13,162 bases of DNA from an archaeon (GCA_020056025.1 JAGVIO010000091.1:1-13162); one strand, 5' to 3'; shown: positions 1-5,719, counted from the first letter of the stretch. Notes: generated from the letters alone by a model not told the origin. Numbers and translations are program-made.

Positions 1-6
1 ATTTTT

Positions 7-204
7 TTATATTTTCTTCTTTTTGCACGTATTTATTCCTAGCAGAGGATATAATCCGCAAAATCCAGTTATTGCTGTTACTGCTGGCACTAATGCTATC
101 AGATACCACCATGCACTCAGATTGTAGACATAGATTATTGCTGCAATTATCACTGCAGAAATTGCCCTTATTATCCTGTCTGGTTTTCCTTCATTGCATT
201 CCAT
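7..204 (-). CDS. DUF2892-like small inner membrane protein
   Basis: A 65-aa protein with a hydrophilic N-terminus (ECNEGKPDRIIR), two hydrophobic segments (about residues 12-28 and 31-50) and a C-terminal GFCGLYPLLGINTC motif before a Lys tail. The DRxxR start and the T/I-GFCxLYxLLGxxTC end are typical of DUF2892 (YgaP-type membrane domain), whose exact role is unknown but which often accompanies sulfur or redox genes. The start lies 28 nt after the rubrerythrin-like gene, with AAAGGTTG upstream as a weak ribosome site, so the two probably share an mRNA. The two cysteines could bind metal or be redox active; that is inference. Family call fairly sure, function unknown. Confidence 0.75.
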   Translation of the reverse strand: MECNEGKPDRIIRAISAVIIAAIIYVYNLSAWWYLIALVPAVTAITGFCGLYPLLGINTCKKKKI

Positions 205-232
205 TTTACAACCTTTTTGCGTACAGGCTAAA

Positions 233-763
233 TCATCTGGGATTAAGCCTTTCTTCTGAAAGCTTCAGATGGTCTATCTCTACTTTTATCAATGCCTGCA
301 GGATCTCTTTTACTCTTGTATCAGTCACTTCTTTTGCAGATTTCCTGTAGAATTTTATTGTCCTTGTTTCCCTGTCATGTGATTCCTGAAGATTGTCTTT
401 GTTGACTGTATGGCAGGCATCAGCTCCTGCAGGAATAGTGTCTAATTTCAGGATCTTTTTCCAGATAGACGCATGCTCATTCTCTACTTTTGCAAGTGCC
501 TTAAACAATAATTTTCCTTCTGGGTTGTCTGTCTTTGATGCTGCGCAGAAATAGAATGCTGTGTTTGAGATTTCCTTCTTCAACGACTCTTCTGCAATCG
601 CCCTGTCTTTTTCATTGAGCTCGACATTGAAGTTTACAACTGCTGATTTTGCTTCCTTGATATGCTTCCTGTGCGAGCCGCAGAACGGGCAGTTTGCAGG
701 CGGCACTTTGCCGATATAAGGATCACCGCAGATTTCGCATCTCCATAGCTTGACTATTGTCAT
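233..763 (-). CDS. Rubrerythrin-like protein (rubredoxin domain plus ferritin-like diiron domain)
   Basis: A 176-aa protein. Residues 7-30 form a rubredoxin-type iron knot with C9-x2-C12 and C25-x2-C28. Residues 50-172 form a helical ferritin-like domain with two ExxH motifs (E94-H97 and E162-H165) plus extra Glu (E59/E60) suited to a diiron site. The family reduces hydrogen peroxide in the cytoplasm of anaerobes, using electrons from rubredoxin or ferredoxin. The rubredoxin domain is N-terminal, as in reverse rubrerythrins; classical rubrerythrin has it at the C-terminus. I chose the ATG at 763 over the upstream in-frame ATG at 895: the upstream stretch is promoter-like, and GAGGGTG sits just ahead of 763. 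It is followed by the DUF2892 gene. Family firm; exact substrate inferred. Confidence 0.88.
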   Translation of the reverse strand: MTIVKLWRCEICGDPYIGKVPPANCPFCGSHRKHIKEAKSAVVNFNVELNEKDRAIAEESLKKEISNTAFYFCAASKTDNPEGKLLFKALAKVENEHASIWKKILKLDTIPAGADACHTVNKDNLQESHDRETRTIKFYRKSAKEVTDTRVKEILQALIKVEIDHLKLSEERLNPR

Positions 764-807
764 ATAAACACCCTCTTGTTGGTTATATTGTGCAGAATAT
801 AATAAAG

Positions 808-818
808 GTATATAAAAC
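808..818. promoter_or_regulatory. TATA-like box between the rubrerythrin gene and the non-coding region
   Basis: The sequence GGTATATAAAA reads as a TATA box on both strands. On the minus strand it would start a transcript near 786 with a leader of about 22 nt and SD GAGGGTG for the rubrerythrin gene. On the plus strand the predicted start is about 835, exactly at the first hairpin of the non-coding region. Confidence 0.5.
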
Positions 819-832
819 TTTAGGTAGTTTTT

Positions 833-967
833 GGCTCGCCATAAGAAAGCTGTGATACGGATTCTGGCGAGGTTAATGTGTTTGCCAAGAAACAAGTTTG
901 ATAGAGAAGCATCTGCAGCAGGAAAAGAGGGTTAAACCTGCTGCAGTGCCAATCTGATTATGTTTTT
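833..967 (+). ncRNA. Candidate small RNA with two strong hairpins
   Basis: No credible protein is encoded here. Two perfect inverted repeats stand out: CTCGCCA 835-841 with TGGCGAG 865-871, and CTGCAGCAGG 913-922 with CCTGCTGCAG 937-946 (10 bp, 14-nt loop). A TATA-like box at 808-818 predicts a plus-strand start near 835, and a T5 run (963-967) follows the second hairpin, as expected for archaeal termination. I could not match it to RNase P RNA, SRP RNA, or C/D or H/ACA guide RNAs. Some short hairpins are expected by chance in AT-rich DNA, but the 10-bp GC-rich stem is not typical of its surroundings. Confidence 0.35.
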
Positions 968-993
968 AGTACATGAGCATGAAATGAATAAAG

Positions 994-1120
994 CATTTAT
1001 TCCACCTGTCTGCTATTGGTGATCATAAGTGGAATAAAATGTGCTCAAGAGCGAGCCGACCACGCCCTAAGGCGAGTATGCTACTGGTCTATGACAAGCA
1101 GTGTCGGCGAGCTGTTGACA
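994..1120 (+). repeat. Structured repeat element, copy 1 (long form)
   Basis: This shares a 30-nt identical block with copy 2 (1026-1055 against 1305-1334) and a 13-nt block CGAGCTGTTGACA (1108-1120 against 1345-1357). It folds as two units. Hairpin 1 pairs 994-1005 with 1029-1041, with one bulged A and a 23-nt loop. Unit 2 pairs GCTC 1043-1046 with GAGC 1109-1112, has an 8-nt one-sided bulge AAGAGCGA, then pairs GCCGAC 1055-1060 with GTCGGC 1103-1108. Inside unit 2 are two further small hairpins (GCC/GGC near 1064-1073 and TGCT/AGCA near 1079-1101). A T8 run follows at 1153-1160. It could be an RNA gene or a mobile-element end; no known family recognised. Confidence 0.6.
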
Positions 1121-1152
1121 GGTATTTGTTGCCTTGCTCTCACCTCCATTGA

Positions 1153-1160
1153 TTTTTTTT
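1153..1160 (+). terminator. T8 run downstream of repeat copy 1
   Basis: Eight consecutive T on the plus strand, 33 nt after the last conserved base of copy 1. Archaeal RNA polymerase terminates at such oligo-T tracts, so a plus-strand RNA covering copy 1 could end here. It could also be chance in AT-rich DNA. Confidence 0.35.
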
Positions 1161-1271
1161 CGTTTTGGGTTGGCATCACCTCCTGCACATTTGATAGCAA
1201 TAATATCCTCTGTGTTCTTTAAATATGGTGTGAAGGCATATTCTAGAAGTAAGATTCATAAGATTTTTAAA
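1161..1271. other. Spacer between the two repeat copies; no convincing gene
   Basis: I see no protein gene. On the minus strand there are two strong SD-like strings (GGAGGTGAT around 1178-1186, and GGAGGTGAG just outside this spacer around 1139-1147) and a TATA-like stretch near 1216-1226. The only start codon near the first SD (1176) touches it, giving a 31-aa reading frame to 1081 with no recognisable features. It may be the remnant of a minus-strand gene. Confidence 0.3.
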
Positions 1272-1357
1272 CATTTTATTCCACCAATCTGTGACTGGTG
1301 GTCCTAAGTGGAATAAAATGTGCTCAAGAGCGAGTGCCAGTACACGAGCTGTTGACA
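1272..1357 (+). repeat. Structured repeat element, copy 2 (short form)
   Basis: Hairpin 1 is a perfect 13-bp stem (1272-1284 with 1308-1320) around a 23-nt loop, the same loop length as copy 1 with 16 of 23 bases matching. Unit 2 again has GCTC 1322-1325 pairing GAGC 1346-1349 and the same AAGAGCGA bulge (1326-1333). The inner stem is now GTG 1334-1336 with CAC 1343-1345 and a 6-nt loop, in place of the long GCCGAC/GTCGGC arm of copy 1. Both copies lie on the same strand, about 278 bp apart. Keeping the stem with different bases argues for selection on the fold. Confidence 0.6.
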
Positions 1358-1416
1358 AGGAAAAATGAAGGATAATATTGATTTGTTTTGCTGTTCAATG
1401 CCTTTCTTTGGCAAGC

Positions 1417-1424
1417 TTTAAATT
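1417..1424 (+). promoter_or_regulatory. TATA box of the metallophosphoesterase gene
   Basis: TTTAAATT centred about 29 bp before the ATG at 1450. There is no SD site, so the mRNA is probably leaderless or nearly so. Confidence 0.55.
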
Positions 1425-1449
1425 CAGGCATTACTATTCTTAAGAAAAT

Positions 1450-2118
1450 ATGAAAAGATTTGTAATAGGCGATATACATGGAAGATATGAAGCATTGGTT
1501 GAAGTGCTGAAGAAATGCAAGTTTGATTACAAAAAAGACAAGCTCATCATTATAGGAGACATTGTCGACGGAGGAACAGAAACAAAAAAATGCGTTGACG
1601 AGCTTCTGAAGATAAAGAAAATTGTTTTTGTCCGGGGAAATCATGACAATTGGTTTCTTGATTTCTTTACCAAAGGTATTATGGAAACAATCTGGACTTC
1701 GCAGGGTGGAATGGCTACGCTTGCCTCGTATATCGAAAAAAACAAGAAAAGAATTTTTATCCCTGAATCGCACAAGAAATTTTTCAGCAAATCAGTAATC
1801 TATCATATAGAAGATGGCATGCTGTTTGTGCACGGCGGATTTGACCATAAAAAAGGCCTTAAAGATACTCCTGAAAACATAATGTGGGACAGGACTCTTG
1901 TAGAATATGCTGCAAAGGGAAATATAATAAAAAAATATAAGCTTGTTTTTGTTGGCCATACTCCTACGCAGTCTTACGGAGCGCTGCATCCTTTGTTCTT
2001 CTCAAACTTAGTTATGATGGACTGCGGAGCAGGCTGGGATGGAAAGCTGGCAATAGTGGACATTGACACAAAGAAATTCTGGCTGAGCAAGCCGCAGAAA
2101 AGCCCTGTGAACAGATAG
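1450..2118 (+). CDS. PPP-type metallophosphoesterase (calcineurin-like, protein phosphatase/ApaH/PrpE-like)
   Basis: A 222-aa protein with the binuclear metal signature in order: GDIHG (7-11; D8, H10), GDIVDGG (36-42; D37), GNHD (63-66; N64, H65), then FVHGGFD and VGHTP supplying the later metal histidines. Relatives remove phosphate from Ser/Thr proteins or split dinucleoside tetraphosphates in the cytoplasm; the sequence alone does not say which. The length matches phage-lambda-type phosphatases. One oddity is that the usual GDxVDRG arginine, which contacts phosphate, is Gly here, suggesting a shifted substrate. It is a single gene with its own TATA box, and it converges on the ZIP transporter gene with only 3 nt between stop codons. 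Confidence 0.88.
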   Translation: MKRFVIGDIHGRYEALVEVLKKCKFDYKKDKLIIIGDIVDGGTETKKCVDELLKIKKIVFVRGNHDNWFLDFFTKGIMETIWTSQGGMATLASYIEKNKKRIFIPESHKKFFSKSVIYHIEDGMLFVHGGFDHKKGLKDTPENIMWDRTLVEYAAKGNIIKKYKLVFVGHTPTQSYGALHPLFFSNLVMMDCGAGWDGKLAIVDIDTKKFWLSKPQKSPVNR

Positions 2119-2121
2119 ATT

Positions 2122-2868
2122 CTAATGCTCAAATATCATCCTTGCAAAATATATGAATGCAATCCCTGCAAGGAAGAACAGAAATGACAGCATTGATTTC
2201 TTGAGCTTCGGCTCTTTGTGCAGCTCTGGAATAAGGTCAGAAGCTGCTATGTAGATGAAGCTTCCTGCTGCAAACGGAACTAAGAATGAAGCGATGCTTT
2301 CTGAGAATGTTGAAAGGAAATAGCCTGCAACTGCCCCCAATACTGCTGTCAGTGCTGAGATGAAATTGAATGCAAACGCTTTTATCTTGGAAAATCCGCC
2401 GTATATCAATACTCCAAAATCTCCAAGTTCCTGCGGAATCTCGTGTGAAATCACTGCGATTGTTGTTACAATGCCTATAGGAAACCCGGCTACAAAGCTT
2501 CCTGCTATTATTATTCCGTCAATGAAATTATGGACTGCATCTCCAATCAGGCTCATGTAAGTGAACATATGCACATTGCATTTTCCTTCTTTGTGGCAGT
2601 GATGCCAGTGCAGTACCCTTTCAATGATGAAGAATGCTGCAAACCCTGCCAAAATAAACAGGCTGACTTTTGTTACGCTCATTGTTTCCAATGATTCTGG
2701 AATCAGATGAAGAAATGCACCGCCTAACATCGCTCCTGCTGAAAATCCCACCAACAGCAAAAGAATTCTTTTAAGCAGCTTGTCTTTCAGAGCCAATGAG
2801 AATATTCCTGCTAATGATATCAGGCTTACGATGAATGTTGCAGCCAGCGAGTTTAAAAGAGCCTGCAT
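2122..2868 (-). CDS. ZIP-family divalent metal transporter
   Basis: A 248-aa membrane protein of about eight hydrophobic helices. It carries the two diagnostic ZIP metal-path motifs: HNFIDG (H113, N114, D117) in helix IV and HEIPQELGD (H142, E143, E147) in helix V. Between helices III and IV lies a short His/Cys-rich loop (about 87-100, HWHHCHKEGKCNVH), as expected for a metal-sensing or capture loop. ZIP proteins bring zinc, iron or manganese into the cytoplasm. The ATG follows the ferredoxin stop codon after one base, so the two genes are almost certainly co-transcribed; iron import for the neighbouring iron proteins is a reasonable inference. Metal choice cannot be read from the sequence. 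Confidence 0.93.
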   Translation of the reverse strand: MQALLNSLAATFIVSLISLAGIFSLALKDKLLKRILLLLVGFSAGAMLGGAFLHLIPESLETMSVTKVSLFILAGFAAFFIIERVLHWHHCHKEGKCNVHMFTYMSLIGDAVHNFIDGIIIAGSFVAGFPIGIVTTIAVISHEIPQELGDFGVLIYGGFSKIKAFAFNFISALTAVLGAVAGYFLSTFSESIASFLVPFAAGSFIYIAASDLIPELHKEPKLKKSMLSFLFFLAGIAFIYFARMIFEH

Positions 2869-2869
2869 C

Positions 2870-3061
2870 TTACTTTACCTTCTCAACCTTGATTGCCTGC
2901 ACAGGGCAGATATCTGCTGCTTCCTTGTTGCAGCCTTCAGAAGGCACCTTGTCTTTCTTCGGATGTGCTTTTCCGTCTGTCAGTACGAAATTGTTGCATG
3001 CTGAAACGCATGCTCCGCAGCCGATGCATGCATCCTGGTCTACTGTTACTTTGAATGGCAT
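2870..3061 (-). CDS. Ferredoxin, single [4Fe-4S] cluster type
   Basis: A 63-aa protein with C12-x2-C15-x2-C18 and a remote C52-Pro supplying four cluster ligands. C22 and C44 remain and are placed like the disulfide pair of Pyrococcus and Thermotoga monocluster ferredoxins, so one cluster plus a disulfide is the likely state. It is a soluble low-potential electron carrier. It lies between the FTR gene (65 nt upstream) and the ZIP gene (1 nt downstream); ferredoxin is the known electron donor to FTR, which fits. The start is fixed by a strong GAGGAGGT site 8-15 nt before the ATG, itself half of an inverted repeat. Family certain; partner inferred. Confidence 0.93.
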   Translation of the reverse strand: MPFKVTVDQDACIGCGACVSACNNFVLTDGKAHPKKDKVPSEGCNKEAADICPVQAIKVEKVK

Positions 3062-3068
3062 AAAAATC

Positions 3069-3111
3069 TACCTCCTCAATTGTATTTGACAATTAAGAAA
3101 CAGAGGAGGTA
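3069..3111 (-). promoter_or_regulatory. Inverted repeat covering the ferredoxin SD site
   Basis: TACCTCCTC (plus 3069-3077) is exactly repeated in inverse at 3103-3111, and an inner AATTG/CAATT pair (3078-3082, 3090-3094) can stack on it. On the ferredoxin mRNA strand the downstream half is the SD site GAGGAGGTA and the upstream half is a perfect anti-SD. The upstream half abuts a TATA-like TTTTATATA (about 3111-3119). A transcript from that box would start near 3088 and lack the anti-SD; read-through from the FTR gene would contain it and mask the SD. Alternatively it is an operator for a dimeric repressor. Confidence 0.55.
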
Positions 3112-3126
3112 TATAAAATTAGCTGA

Positions 3127-3396
3127 TTACTTCTTCACAAACAAGCCGCACCAGCATCTTCCTTCTTTCTGCCATGTTTCCTGCTGCTTGAAATTGCATG
3201 GGCACAGTATCCACTGGTCTTTCTTCAGGTCTCCTGTCTGGATCCTGCACGGGCAGAACCTTAAGCCTGTGTTTTTCTCATTTATCATTACGCCTTCAAG
3301 AGTCATGTCAAGATGCTCTTTGTCTGGATTCAGCTGGAAATCATTCTTTTTGCAGAATTCGCCAAAAACCTTTCTCAATTCTTTGATTGTTGTCAT
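3127..3396 (-). CDS. Ferredoxin:thioredoxin reductase catalytic (beta) subunit
   Basis: An 89-aa protein with the three Cys pairs of FTR catalytic subunits: C48-P-C50, C65-P-C67 and C81-W-C83. Four of these hold a [4Fe-4S] cluster and two form the redox disulfide that reduces a thioredoxin-like partner. The family pattern I recall is CPC-x16-CPC-x8-CHC; here the spacings are 14 and 13, and the usual His of the last motif is Trp. No variable (alpha) FTR subunit is nearby, as in other archaea. A TATA-like ATATATAAATT (3421-3431), overlapping the end of the rubredoxin-like gene, lies about 30 bp upstream, so a leaderless own transcript is likely. The ferredoxin gene downstream is the expected electron donor. 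Confidence 0.9.
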   Translation of the reverse strand: MTTIKELRKVFGEFCKKNDFQLNPDKEHLDMTLEGVMINEKNTGLRFCPCRIQTGDLKKDQWILCPCNFKQQETWQKEGRCWCGLFVKK

Positions 3397-3420
3397 ATTG
3401 GATAGATGATTGATTATTTT

Positions 3421-3431
3421 TAATTTATATA
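3421..3431 (-). promoter_or_regulatory. TATA-like box for the FTR gene
   Basis: Minus-strand ATATATAAATT centred about 30 bp before the FTR ATG and overlapping the last codons of the rubredoxin-like gene. No SD precedes FTR, so a leaderless transcript starting near 3400 is plausible. Confidence 0.45.
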
Positions 3432-3574
3432 TTGACAGCCATTGCTTTTTCTGCTTCTTCTTTTGTTATTTCGACATAAGCATTCTCTGTCTGGCATGTC
3501 GGGCATATCTCAGGCCCTGCATTTCCGAAATGAATATCATTGCACACCGTGCATCTGAAAAATTTCTTTGCCAT
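3425..3574 (-). CDS. Rubredoxin-like mini-protein
   Basis: A 49-aa protein, MAKKFFRCTVCND followed by IHFGNAGPEICPTC. C8-x2-C11 and C24-x2-C27 make a rubredoxin-type one-iron (or zinc) knot of the kind found in rubrerythrins and in stand-alone archaeal proteins with the same GPEICPTC motif. The C-terminal 20 residues are Glu/Lys-rich. It is probably an electron carrier for oxygen or peroxide reduction; a structural zinc ribbon is the alternative. It starts 10 nt after the thioredoxin-reductase stop codon, whose TAA overlaps the SD site AAGGTGA, so the pair form an operon and may be translationally coupled. Confidence 0.85.
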   Translation of the reverse strand: MAKKFFRCTVCNDIHFGNAGPEICPTCQTENAYVEITKEEAEKAMAVNI

Positions 3575-3584
3575 TTTTTTCACC

Positions 3585-4490
3585 TTATTTTCTTGTCAAA
3601 TAAGCAAAAGCAGAAAGCAACGCCCTTGCTCCGTCTCCTGCTGCTATTATTGTCTGTTTGCCTGGCAGATCTGTTATATCACCTGCTGCATAGATGCCCG
3701 GCATTGAAGTTGCTCCGTTTTTCTCAACAGCAATCTCGTTCTTTTCATTGATCTTGATCAGGTCTTTCACAAAATCAACATTCCTTATATGGCCTATCTC
3801 GACAAATATGCCTTCAACCTTCAGGTCTTTTTTCTCATTCATCTGCTCAAACTTCAGGCCTTCTACAAACTGCTTTCCGTATATCTCCAGAAGTTTTGAA
3901 TTGTTAAGAACAATAACTTTGTCGCTTTTCAGAACATTGTCTCTGAGCGCAGCATCTTTTCCAGTCAGCTCAGCAGTGGCATTCAGGATATAGACTTTGT
4001 TCACAACCTGTATCAGTGTCAGTGCAGCAGCCAGTGCAGAATCTCCTCCGCCAATGACTGCAACATCTTTGTCTGCAAACAAAGGCCCGTCGCATGTTGC
4101 GCAGTAAGCAACTCCTTTTCCTTCAAACTTTGCAGCAGAGGGAATATCCAGTTTTCTCGGAGATGAGCCTGAGCAGATAATAACGGTTTTTGTCTCGTAT
4201 TTGCTGCTGTTTGTCCTGACAATGAAACCTTCTTTCTTTGATTTCTCGACTTTTGTTATTGTTTCTTCCTTAACTTCAATCCTGTAATCAGATATATGCT
4301 CTTTGAATTTCTCAATCAATTCAAGCCCAGAAAGATTGTGAAAGCCTGTATAATTCTCGATATCAGGGCTCCAGGTAGTCAAGCCGCCAAAATCCTTAGA
4401 AATTATCTCAAATTTTAATTTAGACCTTGCTGCGTATATTGCTGCTGTTATGCCTGCAGCGCCTGCGCCAATGATAATTACATCGTACAT
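3585..4490 (-). CDS. trxB: Thioredoxin-reductase-like flavoprotein (TrxB family)
   Basis: A 301-aa protein, the usual low-Mr TrxR length. Order: FAD-binding GAGAAG (8-13), the redox-active pair C130-A-T-C133 followed by DGPLF, a second Rossmann GGGDSA (147-152) and the C-terminal FAD motif YAAGDI (267-272). The family passes electrons from a reduced cofactor through FAD to thioredoxin in the cytoplasm. The HRRxxxR motif that binds NADPH phosphate is absent: the region after the second Rossmann strand reads VYILNATAELTGKDAALRDN. A donor other than NADPH is therefore likely (NADH, F420H2 or ferredoxin in relatives). It heads the redox cluster, followed by the rubredoxin-like gene. The start has AAGGGGAT-like sequence just upstream. 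Confidence 0.93.
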   Translation of the reverse strand: MYDVIIIGAGAAGITAAIYAARSKLKFEIISKDFGGLTTWSPDIENYTGFHNLSGLELIEKFKEHISDYRIEVKEETITKVEKSKKEGFIVRTNSSKYETKTVIICSGSSPRKLDIPSAAKFEGKGVAYCATCDGPLFADKDVAVIGGGDSALAAALTLIQVVNKVYILNATAELTGKDAALRDNVLKSDKVIVLNNSKLLEIYGKQFVEGLKFEQMNEKKDLKVEGIFVEIGHIRNVDFVKDLIKINEKNEIAVEKNGATSMPGIYAAGDITDLPGKQTIIAAGDGARALLSAFAYLTRK

Positions 4491-4553
4491 GAAATATCCC
4501 CTTTTGTTTTTGTGAAAAACGTTTTAATAAGAAAAATGTCATGCTTTAAAAAA

Positions 4554-4748
4554 TTACTGGTTATTGCAGCTGCAGCAACTGGCACATTTGTTGCATGTAG
4601 GGCATCTGTAGCTTACATTTGTTCCGCATTGCATGCAAGTTTCCTGGCTTGAGTTGGATGAATCATTGCAGCTGCAGCAGCTTGCGCATTTGTTGCAGGT
4701 CTGGCAGATATAGTCAGCTTCTGTTCCGCATGATAAGCAGTTTGTCAT
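4554..4748 (-). CDS. Duplicated cysteine-rich mini-protein (putative zinc or redox protein)
   Basis: A 64-aa protein with 16 cysteines, one residue in four. It is an internal duplication: residues 4-28 and 38-62 share the pattern CxxCGT-x5-C-x2-CNKCASCCSCN, joined by a Ser/Asn linker (29-37). Each unit has eight Cys at matching spacing (C4, 7, 15, 18, 21, 24, 25, 27 and C38, 41, 49, 52, 55, 58, 59, 61), enough for two metal sites. I do not recognise the family; zinc-ribbon-like or metallothionein-like folding is a guess. Its ATG overlaps the PfkB kinase stop codon (ATGA), so the two are translationally coupled. No signal peptide. Confidence 0.82.
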   Translation of the reverse strand: MTNCLSCGTEADYICQTCNKCASCCSCNDSSNSSQETCMQCGTNVSYRCPTCNKCASCCSCNNQ

Positions 4749-5719
4749 TTATCTCGTTTCTTGATTAAATTTAATTTCCTTTCAGTAACCTTTCGCTTGT
4801 GCTTGTGCATATCGTCAATTGCCTGGTGATAATTAAGCAGCCTGTTCTTTGCTCCGTAATATCTTATGACAGACTGCGCATTGGCCAATCCAAACTCCAA
4901 AGCAACAGCAATGTCCTTATGATGGATATAGCCTGCCAAAAATCCAGATGCAAATGCATCTCCTGCGCCTGTTGTTGAAATAACTTTTATCTTGTCTGGC
5001 TTTATGAAATAGACATATTCACCTTTGTATGCATGCACTCCTCTTGGCCCGTCTGTGATTATGACAATCTTTGGCCCAAGCTTATGCAATGATGCAAGCA
5101 AAAAATCAATATGGTCTGATTTTGTTCCAAGCAATAATCTTGCTTCTGACCTGTTTAATACAAGGATTGTAGTTGCATCCAGAATATGTTTCAGGTAATC
5201 TTTGCCCTGCGCTGCAAGATAAGTGCTTGGGTTGAACATTATATGTATTTCTTTCTTTTTGCAGTAGCCTGCAATATATTCGCATGTCTTAAATGAATCT
5301 CCGAGCATTGTTGCCATGTAGAGCCATTTTGTCTTTAGTCTGGGAACTTCTGAATAATGCAAATCATCTGAAGCTCCCTTGTGCGTATAAATTATCCTGT
5401 CAGGCTGCTTTGTGCTTGTCTCTATGAATGAATAAGAAGTTGCTTTTTCAGACGGTTTTGTATGTATGAAAAAAACATTCTCTTTCCTGAGCTCATGCAT
5501 TATTTTGTTTGCATTGAGATCATGGCCTAGTTTTCCAAGGAATGCTACTTTCAAGCCCATCCTTGCAAGGCCGACTCCTGCATTTAATCCTCCTCCGCCT
5601 GTCTCAAACTTCAAATCTGTGATTAAGACTTTGTCTCCTACTTTAACATCATAGAACTTCTTGTCAATTGTTGCAAATACATCAACTGTTGCAGAGCCTA
5701 TTGTGATTGCGTCAAACAT
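4745..5719 (-). CDS. PfkB/ribokinase-family sugar or nucleoside kinase
   Basis: A 324-aa protein. It starts MFDAITIGSATVDVF, the usual first strand; has the substrate-binding GGGGLNAG (41-48); the NRSE of the NxxE magnesium motif (189-192); and the second signature TTGAGDAFASGFLAGY (249-264), with GAGD as anion hole and catalytic Asp254. It phosphorylates a sugar, nucleoside or cofactor with ATP in the cytoplasm; the substrate cannot be read. The last 25 residues are a Lys/Arg-rich tail (about 307-324) beyond the kinase core. The SD GAGGTAGA lies just before the ATG. It overlaps the cysteine-rich gene by 4 nt. Confidence 0.9.
   Translation of the reverse strand: MFDAITIGSATVDVFATIDKKFYDVKVGDKVLITDLKFETGGGGLNAGVGLARMGLKVAFLGKLGHDLNANKIMHELRKENVFFIHTKPSEKATSYSFIETSTKQPDRIIYTHKGASDDLHYSEVPRLKTKWLYMATMLGDSFKTCEYIAGYCKKKEIHIMFNPSTYLAAQGKDYLKHILDATTILVLNRSEARLLLGTKSDHIDFLLASLHKLGPKIVIITDGPRGVHAYKGEYVYFIKPDKIKVISTTGAGDAFASGFLAGYIHHKDIAVALEFGLANAQSVIRYYGAKNRLLNYHQAIDDMHKHKRKVTERKLNLIKKRDK

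Noticed and set aside
764..895. N-terminal extension of the rubrerythrin gene to the ATG at 895
   Set aside because: The stretch is promoter-like, contains the TATA box and hairpin, and a good SD precedes the ATG at 763.
994..1120. H/ACA guide RNA (ACA at 1118-1120)
   Set aside because: The internal loop is one-sided and no pseudouridine pocket or k-turn could be placed at the right distance.
1039..1152. Small plus-strand frame beginning MCSRAS in repeat copy 1, and the matching start in copy 2
   Set aside because: The 42-nt length difference keeps frame, but no usable SD precedes either ATG, the peptides diverge after six residues, and the RNA fold explains the identity better.
1081..1176. 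31-aa minus-strand frame next to a strong SD-like GGAGGTGAT
   Set aside because: The ATG touches the SD, leaving no spacer, and the peptide has no recognisable features; it overlaps the structured repeat.
994..1357. CRISPR array
   Set aside because: Only two copies, unequal length, no regular spacers and no cas genes.
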